A DNA stretch of 36,837 nucleotides from Agromyces seonyuensis (GTDB lineage: Bacteria > Actinomycetota > Actinomycetes > Actinomycetales > Microbacteriaceae). The stretch lies in contig NZ_WSTA01000032.1 of the NCBI RefSeq assembly GCF_009789225.1, forward strand, positions 1 through 36,837. Direction: 5' to 3'. Below are positions 16,072-24,959 of this stretch, one piece after another. Numbering within the stretch: position 1 is the stretch's first letter; every line of letters starts with the position of its first letter. The notes below the pieces were generated by a model that had not been told where the DNA came from, searched no databases, and saw nothing but the letters and a program-made list of their open reading frames with translations. The translations under genes and the position numbers were made by a program.

Positions 16072-18411
16072 TCAGTCCTCCGGCACGAGCCAGAGGGCGC
16101 CGCGGGCGGGAATCGTGATGGTCGCCGAGGCCGGGCGCCCGCGGTAGGGCTCCGGGAGGGCGTCGACGCCGCCGAGGTTGCCGGCGCCGCGGCCGCCGAA
16201 CTCGCTCGCATCGGAGTTCAGGACCTCGCGCCAGCGCCCTGCGGACGGCAGTCCGATGCGATAGCCGACCTGGTCGAGGCCGGAGAAGTTCGCGACGAAC
16301 AGCAGCGGCCGGCCGTCGCCGTCGAAGCGGAGGAACGCGAGCACCGACTCGGCCGCCGCACCGCCGTCGACGACTTCGAGCCCGGACGGGTCGTGATCGA
16401 GCGCCCACAGCGCGGGCGTCTCGCGGTAGAGCGCGTTGAGCCGGCCGACGAACTCCGCGAGCGCGCGGTGACCGGGCTGGTCGAGCATCCACCAGTCGAG
16501 GCCGCGGGCCTCGCTCCACTCGCTGAGCTGGCCGAACTCCTGCCCCATGAAGAGCAGCTGCTTGCCGGGGTGCGCCCACATGTAGGCGAGGTAGGCGCGC
16601 GCGTTGGCGAGCTGCTCGTCGTGGTCGCCGGGCATCTTCGCGAGCAGCGAGCCCTTGCCGTGCACGACCTCGTCGTGGCTGATCGGCAGCAGGAAGTGCT
16701 CGCTGAATGCGTAGACGAAGGAGAAGGTCAGCTCGCCGTGGTGGTGCGAGCGGTAGAGCGGGTCGGTGTGGATGTACTGCAGCGTGTCGTGCATCCACCC
16801 CATGTTCCACTTCAGTCCGAAGCCGAGGCCGCCGCCGGAGGTCGGTGCGGTGACGCCGCCCCAGCTCGTCGACTCCTCGGCGATCATCACGACGCCCGGC
16901 GAACGCCGGTAGGCCGTGGCGTTCGCCTCCTGGAGGAACGAGATCGCCTCGAGGTTCTCGCGGCCGCCGTAGCGGTTCGGCTCCCACTCGCCGGCCTTGC
17001 GCGAGTAGTCGAGGTAGAGCATCGAGGCGACCGCGTCGACGCGGAGTCCGTCGACGTGGAACTCCTCGAGCCAGTAGGTCGCGTTGGCGACGAGGAAGTT
17101 GCGCACGCGCGGCTCGCCGAAGTCGAAGACCAGAGTGCCCCAGTCGAGCTGCTCGCCGCGGCGGGGGTCGGGATGCTCGTAGAGGGCTTCGCCGTCGAAC
17201 CTCGCCAGCGCCCAGGCATCCTTCGGGAAGTGGCCGGGCACCCAGTCCAGCAGCACGCCGATGCCCGCCTGGTGGAGCCGATCGATCAGGTAGCGCAGGT
17301 CGTCGGGGGAGCCGAATCGCGACGTCGGTGCGTAGTAGCCGGTGACCTGATAGCCCCACGAACCGCCGAACGGATGCTCCGCGAGCGGGAGGAACTCGAC
17401 GTGCGTGTAGCCGAGCCACTGCACGTACTCGATGAGCTCGTCGGCGATCTCGCGGTAGCCCTTGCCGGGCCGCCACGAGCCGAGGTGCAGTTCGTAGACG
17501 CTCATGGGCCCGAGGTGCGGGTTGTGCTCGGCCCGAGCGCGCATCCAGTCGTCATCGGACCACTCGTGCGTCGCGTGGGCGATGACGGATGCGGTCGCCG
17601 GCGGGACCTCGGCGGCGCGCGCCATGGGGTCGGCCTTGGCGATCCACTCGCCGGCACGCGTGAGCAGTTCGAACTTGTAGGTGCTGCCGACGCCGAGCGC
17701 CGGCACGAAGAGCTCCCACACGCCCGACGAGCCGAGGCTGCGCATGGCATGGCCCGTGCCGTCCCAGCGGTTGAAGTCGCCGACGACCCGCACGGCCTGC
17801 GCGTGCGGCGCCCAGACGGCGAAGGACGCCCCGGCGACGGGGGCCGCCTCAGGGGCGCTCGCGCGCACGTCGCGCACGTGGGCGCCGAGGACCCGCCACA
17901 GCTCCTCGTGCCGGCCTTCCCCGATGAGGTGCAGGTCGAGCTCGCCGAGGGTCGGCGGGAAGCGGTACGGGTCGTCGCTCGTCCACTCGCTGCCGTCGTC
18001 GTAGCGGGCCTCGAGCAGGTAGTCCTGCGGCGCGAACGGGCCGCGACCCTCCCAGACGCCCGAGCCGACGTGCTCGAGCGCGAGCCGCTCGCCGTCGGCG
18101 AGCACGGCATCCACGGCGGATGCGAGCGGGCGGCGCGTGCGGATGATGCGCTCGCGCCCGCCGGAGCCGTCGGGGCCCTCGTGCAGGCCCAGCACGCCGT
18201 GCGGGGCGTAGTAGCGCCCCTCGCCGATCGCGGCGAGGACGCCGGCGTCGACGGACTCGCGCGCCGGAGGGGCTGCCGGGGCGGGCGGCTCGGATGTCGG
18301 CGGGACGATCGGCGCACCGGGCGCCGGGAGGTCCGTGCGGGGGAGGTTCGGGACTGGTGCGTTCGTGGTGGGGCTCACTGCATCCTTCCGGCCGTCGGCG
18401 GGTTCAGTCAT
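16072..18411 (-). CDS. glgB: 1,4-alpha-glucan branching enzyme
   Basis: A 779-residue GH13 enzyme that adds alpha-1,6 branches to glycogen. An N-terminal Pro/Ala-rich leader (1-50), an N1 domain (about 55-160), a CBM48-type domain (about 190-285, [20 protein letters not shown]) and the catalytic barrel (about 315-680) are visible. Catalytic residues: D459 in [11 protein letters not shown]512 in [12 protein letters not shown] and the Asp in [30 protein letters not shown]-like sequence (here [18 protein letters not shown]) is diagnostic of GlgB. Its ATG lies inside the end of glgE (8-base overlap), so both are one operon: GlgE elongates and GlgB branches the glucan. It ends at the palindromic repeat. 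Confidence 0.97.
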   Translation of the reverse strand: MTEPADGRKDAVSPTTNAPVPNLPRTDLPAPGAPIVPPTSEPPAPAAPPARESVDAGVLAAIGEGRYYAPHGVLGLHEGPDGSGGRERIIRTRRPLASAVDAVLADGERLALEHVGSGVWEGRGPFAPQDYLLEARYDDGSEWTSDDPYRFPPTLGELDLHLIGEGRHEELWRVLGAHVRDVRASAPEAAPVAGASFAVWAPHAQAVRVVGDFNRWDGTGHAMRSLGSSGVWELFVPALGVGSTYKFELLTRAGEWIAKADPMARAAEVPPATASVIAHATHEWSDDDWMRARAEHNPHLGPMSVYELHLGSWRPGKGYREIADELIEYVQWLGYTHVEFLPLAEHPFGGSWGYQVTGYYAPTSRFGSPDDLRYLIDRLHQAGIGVLLDWVPGHFPKDAWALARFDGEALYEHPDPRRGEQLDWGTLVFDFGEPRVRNFLVANATYWLEEFHVDGLRVDAVASMLYLDYSRKAGEWEPNRYGGRENLEAISFLQEANATAYRRSPGVVMIAEESTSWGGVTAPTSGGGLGFGLKWNMGWMHDTLQYIHTDPLYRSHHHGELTFSFVYAFSEHFLLPISHDEVVHGKGSLLAKMPGDHDEQLANARAYLAYMWAHPGKQLLFMGQEFGQLSEWSEARGLDWWMLDQPGHRALAEFVGRLNALYRETPALWALDHDPSGLEVVDGGAAAESVLAFLRFDGDGRPLLFVANFSGLDQVGYRIGLPSAGRWREVLNSDASEFGGRGAGNLGGVDALPEPYRGRPASATITIPARGALWLVPED

Positions 18412-20413
18412 CCTGCACCACCTCGAGGATGTGCGCGGGCCTCGTGAACGAATCGAGACGCACGAAGTCGTCGCCGCCCCACTGCCAGGTCTCGTCGGTG
18501 ACGAGGTCGCGCACGGTGAAGCGCGCCCCCGGCTCGAGGCCGAGGGCCGCCGCGTCCAGGTGCACGGTCGTCTCGCGCACCGAGTGCGGGTCGGTGTTGA
18601 CGACGACGATCACGGTGTCGTCCACGCCCGATGCGGTGAACGCGCCGTCGAGGCGCTTCGAGTAGACGAGCACCGCGTCGTCGTCGGAGCGGTGCACGTG
18701 CAGGTTGCGCAGTTGCGCCAGGGCGGGGTGGTCGGCCCGGATGCGGTTCAGGATGCCGAGGTAGAGCGCGAGGGACTTGCCTTCCGCCTCCGCGCGGGCG
18801 AAGTCGCGCGGCTTGTACTCGTACTTCTCGTTGTCGATGGCCTCCTCGGCGCCGGGACGGGCGACCGATTCGAACAGCTCGAACCCGGAGTAGACGCCCC
18901 ACACGGGCGCGGCCGTCGCCGCGATGGTCGCGCGGATCGAGAACGCCGCGGGCCCGCCGTACTGGAGGTAGGCGGTGAGGATGTCGGGGGTGTTGACGAA
19001 CAGGTTCGGGCGGAGGAACGCGCTCGAGACGTGCGAGAGCTCGCTCAGATAGTCCTCGAGCTCCTCCTTGGTGTTGCGCCAGGTGAAGTACGAATAGGAC
19101 TGCTGGAACCCGACCATCGCGAGCGCGTGCAGCATGGGCGGCCGAGTGAACGCCTCGGCGAGGAAGACGACGTCGGGGTCGGTCGCGTTGATGCGGCCGA
19201 TCAGGGCCTCCCAGAACCAGAGCGGCTTCGTGTGGGGGTTGTCGACGCGGAAGATGCGCACGCCCTGGGCCATCCAATGGCGCACGATGCGCTCGACCTC
19301 GCGGAGGATGCCGTTCGGGTCGTGGTCGAAGTTGATCGGGTAGATGTCCTGGTACTTCTTCGGCGGGTTCTCCGCGAACGCGATCGTGCCGTCGGGCAGG
19401 TGCGTGAACCACTTCGGATGCTGCTGCACCCACGGGTGGTCGGGGGAGACCTGGAGGGCGAGGTCGAGGGCGATGCGGATGCCCCGCCCGGACGCCTCCT
19501 CGACGAACGCGCGGAAGTCCTCGAGGGTGCCGAGCTCGGGATGCACGGTGTCGTGGCCGCCGTCGGCGGAGCCGATCGCCCACGGCGAGCCCGGATCGTG
19601 CGGTCCCGGGTCGAGCGTGTTGTTGCGGCCCTTGCGGAACGCCGTGCCGATCGGGTGGATCGGGGGCAGGTAGAGCACGTCGAAACCCATCGCGGCGACC
19701 CCGTCGAGACGGTCGACCGCGGTGCGGAAGGTGCCCGACTGCCAGGAGCCGTCGGCGCGCTGCACGGCGCCCTCGGAGCGCGGGAAGAACTCGTACCAGG
19801 AGCCGACGCCCGCGATGCGCGGCTCGACTCGGAGGGTCTGCGGCTTCGACTCGGTGCGCAGGTGCGCGAGCGGACGGATGCGGAACTCGGCCGCGAGGTG
19901 CGGGTCGTCGATGACGCCGCGGCGCTTGCGGCGGATCGCCGGGGTCGGCGCCGGGGTGCGCGCGGTCTTCGCGGCGGTCGTCAGTCGACGACGGACCGCC
20001 GCCGGACGGGCGGTGTCGGCCGCAGCGCCCTCGAGCAGCCGCGCGCCGATCTCGTACATGAGCTCGACGTCGACGCCCGCGTCGATCTTGATGCCCGCGT
20101 CGTGCCGCCACGTCGCCCAGTCGTCGCCGTAGCCCGTGACGGTCCAGGTCCAGATCCCCGGCTCGTCGAGCTGCGCCGAGACCTCCCAGCGATCGAGGCC
20201 CTTGCCGGCCTCCGACATCGGATGCCGCGTGCTCGAACCGCCTGGCGAGGTCAGCGTCACGTAGGCGCCGACGAGGTCATGCCCCTCGCGGAATACGGTC
20301 GCGCCGAAGGGCACGACCTCCGTGACGAAGGCCTTCGGCGACCAGCGCGGATCGGGCAGGGACGGGGTGAGCCGGGTCACGGGGATCCGGCCGGCGAGAG
20401 GACGCGGCGGCAC
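18404..20413 (-). CDS. glgE: Alpha-1,4-glucan:maltose-1-phosphate maltosyltransferase
   Basis: A 669-residue GH13_3 enzyme that transfers maltosyl units from maltose-1-phosphate to glucan. It opens with [30 protein letters not shown] and a beta-sandwich, then a catalytic domain with [33 protein letters not shown] and [10 protein letters not shown]. The nucleophile is D391 and the acid/base E420 in FLAEAFTRP; from memory these match D394 and E423 of Streptomyces coelicolor GlgE1, three residues off. GTG 20413 is preferred because TAGCGT ends seven bases upstream; ATG 20440 is the alternative. The TreS/Pep2 enzymes that make its substrate are not in the window. It is followed by overlapping glgB. 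Confidence 0.96.
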   Translation of the reverse strand: MPPRPLAGRIPVTRLTPSLPDPRWSPKAFVTEVVPFGATVFREGHDLVGAYVTLTSPGGSSTRHPMSEAGKGLDRWEVSAQLDEPGIWTWTVTGYGDDWATWRHDAGIKIDAGVDVELMYEIGARLLEGAAADTARPAAVRRRLTTAAKTARTPAPTPAIRRKRRGVIDDPHLAAEFRIRPLAHLRTESKPQTLRVEPRIAGVGSWYEFFPRSEGAVQRADGSWQSGTFRTAVDRLDGVAAMGFDVLYLPPIHPIGTAFRKGRNNTLDPGPHDPGSPWAIGSADGGHDTVHPELGTLEDFRAFVEEASGRGIRIALDLALQVSPDHPWVQQHPKWFTHLPDGTIAFAENPPKKYQDIYPINFDHDPNGILREVERIVRHWMAQGVRIFRVDNPHTKPLWFWEALIGRINATDPDVVFLAEAFTRPPMLHALAMVGFQQSYSYFTWRNTKEELEDYLSELSHVSSAFLRPNLFVNTPDILTAYLQYGGPAAFSIRATIAATAAPVWGVYSGFELFESVARPGAEEAIDNEKYEYKPRDFARAEAEGKSLALYLGILNRIRADHPALAQLRNLHVHRSDDDAVLVYSKRLDGAFTASGVDDTVIVVVNTDPHSVRETTVHLDAAALGLEPGARFTVRDLVTDETWQWGGDDFVRLDSFTRPAHILEVVQDD

Positions 20414-20420
20414 GGGGCCC

Positions 20421-20426
20421 ACGCTA
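20421..20426 (-). promoter_or_regulatory. -10 of leaderless glgE-glgB operon
   Basis: On the minus strand TAGCGT is followed by seven bases (GGGCCCC) and the GTG at 20413. No Shine-Dalgarno sequence lies between them. Confidence 0.6.
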
Positions 20427-20472
20427 GCCGTTCGCGGCATTCCGCCGCACGATCGGCACGACGGTGCGCGGG

Positions 20473-20820
20473 TCAGGCGCTCGCGACGATCGCGGCGCGC
20501 GCCTGCGCGTGCTCGTCGGCGCTGATCGCACCGGACTGCCGGAGCGCGTCGACGCGGGCCAGCCGGGACTCGATCGACTCCGCCGGGGCGAGCAGGTCGC
20601 TCGTGAACACGCGTGCGGCGAGGTCGGTCTCCATCGTCATCGGGTCGAGGCCGTGCGCCCGCGCCCGCCGTGCGTTCCGCACGATCGCGACGACGACGAA
20701 CACGAACCCGGCGGCGATGACGAGCGAGACCAGCACGAACACGACGCCGAACACGACGCCGAAGGCGCCGAACCCGCCGGGCGGGTTCGAGAAGGCCGGG
20801 TTCGTGAAATCGTCGGGCAT
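20473..20820 (-). CDS. SHOCT-domain single-pass membrane protein
   Basis: A 115-residue protein: a short Gly/Phe/Pro-rich N-terminus, one long hydrophobic helix (about 20-48, FGVVFVLVSLVIAAGFVFVV), a basic stop-transfer (RNARRARAHG) and a C-terminal SHOCT-type module (SRLARVDALRQSGAISADEH). SHOCT modules are short helical tails found on many bacterial membrane proteins, perhaps for oligomerisation; the function here is unknown. ATG is preceded by GAGAGGAA and a TAGGTT -10 box at 20872-20877. It lies between glgE and glgP, where Mycobacterium tuberculosis (from memory) has nothing, so it is likely to have joined the locus separately. It is 60 bases upstream of glgE and could be cotranscribed. 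Confidence 0.8.
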   Translation of the reverse strand: MPDDFTNPAFSNPPGGFGAFGVVFGVVFVLVSLVIAAGFVFVVVAIVRNARRARAHGLDPMTMETDLAARVFTSDLLAPAESIESRLARVDALRQSGAISADEHAQARAAIVASA

Positions 20821-20871
20821 CGGGTTCCTCTCGGCGGCACCGCGGGGTCCTGCAGCGGTGCGGGTGCGCCA

Positions 20872-20877
20872 AACCTA
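20872..20877 (-). promoter_or_regulatory. -10 of SHOCT gene
   Basis: TAGGTT on the minus strand, 51 bases before the ATG at 20820. It lies back to back with the glgP promoter. Confidence 0.5.
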
Positions 20878-20938
20878 ACGCACGGGGCTCGCGAGGGCGC
20901 GACGCGGAATGTTCACACGAGCGTCACGGGCGCCCTCC

Positions 20939-20944
20939 TAGGCT
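20939..20944 (+). promoter_or_regulatory. -10 of leaderless glgP
   Basis: TAGGCT, seven bases (GACGAGG), then the GTG at 20952. No ribosome-binding site could be used at this spacing. Confidence 0.65.
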
Positions 20945-20951
20945 GACGAGG

Positions 20952-23501
20952 GTGAAGCCGATCCGCACGTTCACGGTCCGCGCCGTCGTCCCCGAATCCC
21001 TGCAGGCCCTCGAAGAACTCGCCGCGAACCTCCGCTGGTCGTGGCATCTGCCCGTCAAGCGGCTCTTCGAACGCATCGACCCGGCCCTGTGGCGCGAGGT
21101 CGGCGAAGACCCGATCGCCCTGCTCGGCGACGTGCAGCCGTCCCGGCTGGCCGAGCTCGCCGCGGACGGTTCCTTCGTCGCCGACGCGGAGGCGCAGCGC
21201 GACGAGCTGCGCCGCTACCTCGGCGAGCCGCGCTGGTACCAGCAGCGCGACGAGCCCGGACCGGCCTCGATCGGCTACTTCTCGCCGGAGTTCGGCATCG
21301 CGCAGGCGCTGCCGCAGTACTCCGGCGGTCTCGGCATCCTCGCGGGCGACCACCTGAAGGCCGCCTCCGACCTCGGTCTGCCGCTCATCGGCGTGGGCCT
21401 GTTCTACAAGGCCGGCTACTTCGCGCAGGCGATCTCGCGCGACGGCTGGCAGCTCGAGTCGTACCCGGTGCTCGACCCCGACGGGCTGCCGCTCACCGTG
21501 CTGCGCGAGGGCGAGACCCCCGTCGAGATCGGCCTCGACCTGCCCGACGGGCGGGTGCTGAAGGCGCGCGTGTGGCAGGCGGCCGTCGGCCGCGTCACGC
21601 TGCTGCTGCTCGACACCGACGTGCCCGAGAACGACGACGACCTCCGCGCCGTCACCGACCGCCTCTACGGCGGCGGGGGCGAGCACCGCCTGCTGCAGGA
21701 GCTGCTGCTCGGCGTCGGCGGCATCCGCGCGCTCGCCGCCCTCGCCCGGGTGGCCGGCACGCCGACGCCCGAGGTGTACCACATGAACGAAGGCCACGCC
21801 GGGTTCCTCGGGCTCGAGCGCATCCGGCGCCGGCTCGAGCAGGGCATCGACTGGGGCACCGCGCTCGAGCTCGTGCGCGCCGGCACCGTGTTCACGACGC
21901 ACACGCCGGTGCCCGCCGGCATCGACCGCTTCGAGCGCGACCTCGTCGCCCGCTACCTCCCGACCGTGCTGCCCGGCATCCCCGCCGCCCAGGCGCTCGC
22001 CCTCGGCACGGAACCCGGCGACACGGACGGCACCGGCGCGTTCAACATGGCGATCATGGGCCTGCGCCTCGCGGGGCACGCCAACGGCGTCGCGAAACTC
22101 CACGGACAGGTCAGCCGACGCATGTTCGGCGACCTCTGGCCCGGCTTCGACCCCGACGAGGTGCCGATCACCTCGGTCACGAACGGCGTGCACGGGCCCT
22201 CCTGGATCGACCCCGCGATGGTCGATCTCGCGGAGCGTTCCTTCGGCTCGACCGACACCGAGCACGTGCCCTGGGGCGAGCACAACGTCAACGGCGGCGA
22301 GCTCTGGTCCGTCAAGCGCGCGATGCGCGCGAACCTCGTGGACGACGCGCGGCGCCGCCTCGCGGCATCCTGGGCCGAGCAGCGCCCCGGCTCGATCGTG
22401 CCCGACTGGGTGCTGAACGCCCTCGACCCCGACGTGCTCACCGTCGGGTTCGCCCGACGCGTGCCGACGTACAAGCGCCTGACGCTCATGCTCGAGGACC
22501 CGGAGCGCTTCGAGCGCATCCTCACCGACCCCGATCGGCCGGTGCAGTTCGTCATCGCGGGCAAGTCGCACCCCGCCGACGATGCGGGCAAGCACCTCAT
22601 CCAGCAGCTCGTGAAGTTCACCGAGAAGCCGGAGCTGCGCGGCAAGATCGTCTTCCTGCCCGACTACGACATCGGCATGGCGAAGGTGCTCTACCCCGGC
22701 TGCGACGTGTGGCTGAATAACCCGCTTCGCCCCCTCGAGGCCTGCGGCACGTCGGGCATGAAGGCCGCGATGAACGGCGCCCTCAACCTCTCGATCCTCG
22801 ACGGCTGGTGGGCGGAGTTCTCCGACGGCGAGAACGGCTGGGCGATCCCGTCGGCGGATGCCGCGGGCGACGGCGACGAGCGCGACCGCATCGAGGCCGC
22901 CGCCCTCTACGACCTGCTCGAGCACCGAGTCGCCCCCGCGTTCTACGACCGGGGCGCCGACGGCCTGCCCGGCGAGTGGCTCGGCATGGTGCGGCACACG
23001 CTCGCGACGCTCTCCGCCGACCTCGGAGCCGACCGCATGGTCGCCGAGTACACCGAGCGCCTCTACGCGCCGGCGGCGGCGCAGGCGGACGCCGTCGCCG
23101 CCGCGGACGGCGGGGCTGCGGGGGAGCTCGCCGCTTGGAAGGCGAAGGTGCGAGCAGCCTGGCCCGCGGTGCACGTCGTGCACGTCGAGTCGGCCGGCGT
23201 CGCCGCCGTGCCCTACCTCGGCGACACCCTGCACGTCGGCGCGATCGTCGACCTCGGCGAGTTGAGCCCCGACGATGTGCGGGTCGAGGTCGTCTCCGGG
23301 CGCACGAAGGGCGGTGCGGAGCTCACCGACGTCAGCCGTCAGGAGCTCGTCGCCGCGCCGGGCGACGAAGGGCAGTACCGCTACTCGGCGGAGGTGGCGC
23401 TCGAGCGCGCGGGGCGGATCGGTTACACGGTGCGGGTGCTGCCGAGGCACGCCTTGCTCACGTCGTCGGCCGAACTGGGGCTCGTCGCCGTCGCCGGCTG
23501 A
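20952..23501 (+). CDS. glgP: Alpha-glucan (glycogen/maltodextrin) phosphorylase
   Basis: An 849-residue GT35 phosphorylase of the actinobacterial type that releases glucose-1-phosphate from alpha-1,4-glucan chains. The N-terminal cap RTFTVRAVVPESLQALEELA, LRWSWH, IGYFSPEFGIAQALPQYSGG and LGILAGDHLKAASDLG are typical. The pyridoxal-phosphate lysine is K604 in EACGTSGMKAAMNGALN, and VGFARRVPTYKR and NEGHAGFLGLERI are other conserved blocks. A C-terminal domain (about 720-849) folds as an extra beta domain. GTG 20952 is set by the -10 hexamer seven bases upstream. It is divergent from the SHOCT-glgE-glgB group, so breakdown and synthesis share one intergenic region. Confidence 0.97.
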   Translation: MKPIRTFTVRAVVPESLQALEELAANLRWSWHLPVKRLFERIDPALWREVGEDPIALLGDVQPSRLAELAADGSFVADAEAQRDELRRYLGEPRWYQQRDEPGPASIGYFSPEFGIAQALPQYSGGLGILAGDHLKAASDLGLPLIGVGLFYKAGYFAQAISRDGWQLESYPVLDPDGLPLTVLREGETPVEIGLDLPDGRVLKARVWQAAVGRVTLLLLDTDVPENDDDLRAVTDRLYGGGGEHRLLQELLLGVGGIRALAALARVAGTPTPEVYHMNEGHAGFLGLERIRRRLEQGIDWGTALELVRAGTVFTTHTPVPAGIDRFERDLVARYLPTVLPGIPAAQALALGTEPGDTDGTGAFNMAIMGLRLAGHANGVAKLHGQVSRRMFGDLWPGFDPDEVPITSVTNGVHGPSWIDPAMVDLAERSFGSTDTEHVPWGEHNVNGGELWSVKRAMRANLVDDARRRLAASWAEQRPGSIVPDWVLNALDPDVLTVGFARRVPTYKRLTLMLEDPERFERILTDPDRPVQFVIAGKSHPADDAGKHLIQQLVKFTEKPELRGKIVFLPDYDIGMAKVLYPGCDVWLNNPLRPLEACGTSGMKAAMNGALNLSILDGWWAEFSDGENGWAIPSADAAGDGDERDRIEAAALYDLLEHRVAPAFYDRGADGLPGEWLGMVRHTLATLSADLGADRMVAEYTERLYAPAAAQADAVAAADGGAAGELAAWKAKVRAAWPAVHVVHVESAGVAAVPYLGDTLHVGAIVDLGELSPDDVRVEVVSGRTKGGAELTDVSRQELVAAPGDEGQYRYSAEVALERAGRIGYTVRVLPRHALLTSSAELGLVAVAG

Positions 23502-23516
23502 CGCCGCGGGCCGCCC

Positions 23517-23535
23517 CGCTCCTGCGGCGGGGACC
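23517..23535. terminator. Weak hairpin between glgP and the membrane gene
   Basis: CCCCGC and GCGGGG form a 6-bp stem with a seven-base loop between two convergent stops. No T-run; low support. Confidence 0.3.
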
Positions 23536-23542
23536 GCCGGTC

Positions 23543-24292
23543 TCAGCCTGCGGCGACCTTGCCCGGACGCCGGCCGTCCTGCGGGCGCGTGCCGACGAGC
23601 CGGTGGAGCGGGCCGCCGACGGTGGGGCGGTGCCGCGTCGTGGCGACGGCGAAGAGGAACGTCACGATGAAGCTCATGACGACGATCTCGCCGCCGTCCT
23701 CGAGCGTCACGAGCGGCACGCCGAAACCGGGGAGGTCGAGGATCGTCTCGTGCACGGCGTCGACGACGATGCCCGCGAAGATGAGCAGCCCGAACAGCAC
23801 GATGAGCACCGCGGAGACCGAGCGCCATTCGAGCGGGGCGACTCGATCGGTGAGCCACACGGCGATGACGAGGACGAGGCCGACGGCGGCGAACCAGACG
23901 ATTTCGCCGAGGTCGTGTCCGACGTCGCCGAGGGAGGGCACCAGACCGGCGAACCAGAAGCCGGCGTGCTCGTGCAGCTGGAACCAGTCGTCGGTGAGGA
24001 AGAACACGCACACGAGCGCCCAGGCGCCGAGGACCGCGACGCGTTCGCGGACGGCGAGCCAGGTCAGGAGTGCGGCGGCCCAGAACGACTGCACGTACTG
24101 GAAGAACTCGCCGTACCCCCGGTCGAGTTGGAGGTCGAAGGACGGGTTCGACGGCTCGCCGACGACCTCGAGGGACCAGTAGAGGAGGATCAGCGCCGCG
24201 TCGGCGAGCAGGAGCAGCGCGAGCAGCCCGGCGACGGCGGGATTCGTGAGACCGAGCTTGGATGCGACGACGTGCGGAGCGGAATGGGACAT
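23543..24292 (-). CDS. Six-helix membrane protein with HEH and EDGGE motifs
   Basis: A 249-residue protein with six hydrophobic helices: about 19-40 (LLALLLLADAALILLYW), 60-80, 85-105, 128-150, 158-180 and 198-222. Charged residues cluster at helix edges: LTDDWFQLHEHAGFWF after helix 3, DVGHDLGEIVW before helix 4, VVDAVHETILDL after helix 5 and VTLEDGGEIVVMSF at helix 6. These acids and histidines could form a metal or cofactor site, but I do not recognise the family and no function is claimed. The ATG at 24292 is preceded by GACGGAGGTCGC, a good ribosome-binding site. It is convergent with glgP. Confidence 0.75.
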   Translation of the reverse strand: MSHSAPHVVASKLGLTNPAVAGLLALLLLADAALILLYWSLEVVGEPSNPSFDLQLDRGYGEFFQYVQSFWAAALLTWLAVRERVAVLGAWALVCVFFLTDDWFQLHEHAGFWFAGLVPSLGDVGHDLGEIVWFAAVGLVLVIAVWLTDRVAPLEWRSVSAVLIVLFGLLIFAGIVVDAVHETILDLPGFGVPLVTLEDGGEIVVMSFIVTFLFAVATTRHRPTVGGPLHRLVGTRPQDGRRPGKVAAG

Positions 24293-24361
24293 GCGACCTC
24301 CGTCAGGGAGAGGTGCGTGCACGGTTCGCGCAGCAGTGGACGTTGCGGGCACGCGGCGACG

Positions 24362-24367
24362 AGGTTA
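24362..24367 (-). promoter_or_regulatory. Putative -10 of six-helix membrane gene
   Basis: On the minus strand TAACCT lies about 70 bases before the ATG at 24292. Confidence 0.4.
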
Positions 24368-24401
24368 ACGCAAGGTGGACGAGCGCGGCGACGCCCAATC
24401 C

Positions 24402-24437
24402 GGGGGACACCTGCTGCGGAAGCCGCAGGAGTCCCCG
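24402..24437 (-). terminator. Possible terminator after the deacylase gene
   Basis: GGGGAC (24403-24408) pairs with GTCCCC (24431-24436), enclosing a CTGCGG/CCGCAG stem (24414-24419 with 24423-24428). It lies 17 bases beyond the stop codon of the minus-strand deacylase gene. No T-run is present. Confidence 0.4.
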
Positions 24438-24453
24438 AACCGGGCTCGGTCTC

Positions 24454-24951
24454 TCACGGCCGGGCGATCGCCCCGTACGCGCCGCCGGTGGCCCGCAGCA
24501 GGTCGTCGGGGGCGAGTTCGACGTCGAGGCCGCGCCGACCGCCCGAGACCAGGATCGTCTCGGCGAGGATCGCGGACTCGTCGAGCACGGTCGGCAGAGC
24601 CTGCTTCTGGCCGATGGGGGAGACGCCGCCGCGGACGTACCCGGTCTTGCGCTCGGCGAGGTCGAGCGGGGCGAGTTCGGACCTTTTGCCGCCGACGGCC
24701 GCCGCGATCGCCTTGAGGTCGAGCGACCCCGACACCGGCACGATGCCGACGGCGAGGCGCGACCCGTCGACCTGCACGACGAGAGTCTTGAACACGCGAT
24801 CGGGGTCGATCCCGAGCTTCTCCGCCGCCTCGAGGCCGAAGTTCGTCTCCCGGGGGTCGTGGGCGTAGGCGTGCGCGGTGAACGCGATCCCGGCCCGGGT
24901 CAGGGCGAGGGTCGCCGGCGTGCCGGCGGCGGCATCCGTCGTCTTGGCCAT
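24454..24951 (-). CDS. ybaK: YbaK/EbsC-type Cys-tRNA(Pro) deacylase
   Basis: A 165-residue stand-alone editing domain of the YbaK family, which hydrolyses mischarged Cys-tRNA(Pro) made by prolyl-tRNA synthetase. DRVFKTLVVQVDG carries the invariant lysine (K55), and LAVGIVPVSGSLDLKAIAAA, YVRGGVSPIGQKQALPTVLD and RGLDVELAPDDLLRATGGAY follow in family order. The length is right for YbaK. The ATG is eight bases after the glgX stop on the same strand, so it is probably transcribed from the glgX promoter. The pairing has no obvious biochemical logic and is likely chance or a regulatory convenience. Confidence 0.93.
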   Translation of the reverse strand: MAKTTDAAAGTPATLALTRAGIAFTAHAYAHDPRETNFGLEAAEKLGIDPDRVFKTLVVQVDGSRLAVGIVPVSGSLDLKAIAAAVGGKRSELAPLDLAERKTGYVRGGVSPIGQKQALPTVLDESAILAETILVSGGRRGLDVELAPDDLLRATGGAYGAIARP

Positions 24952-24959
24952 GCGCGCGC

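Noticed and set aside
16393-20878. Two long plus-strand frames opposite glgB and glgE
   Set aside because: Antisense shadows of two well-identified GH13 enzymes.
20913-24011. A 1032-codon open frame on the minus strand opposite glgP
   Set aside because: Low-complexity Arg/Val/Glu composition with no domains; it is the antisense shadow of glgP created by high-GC third positions.
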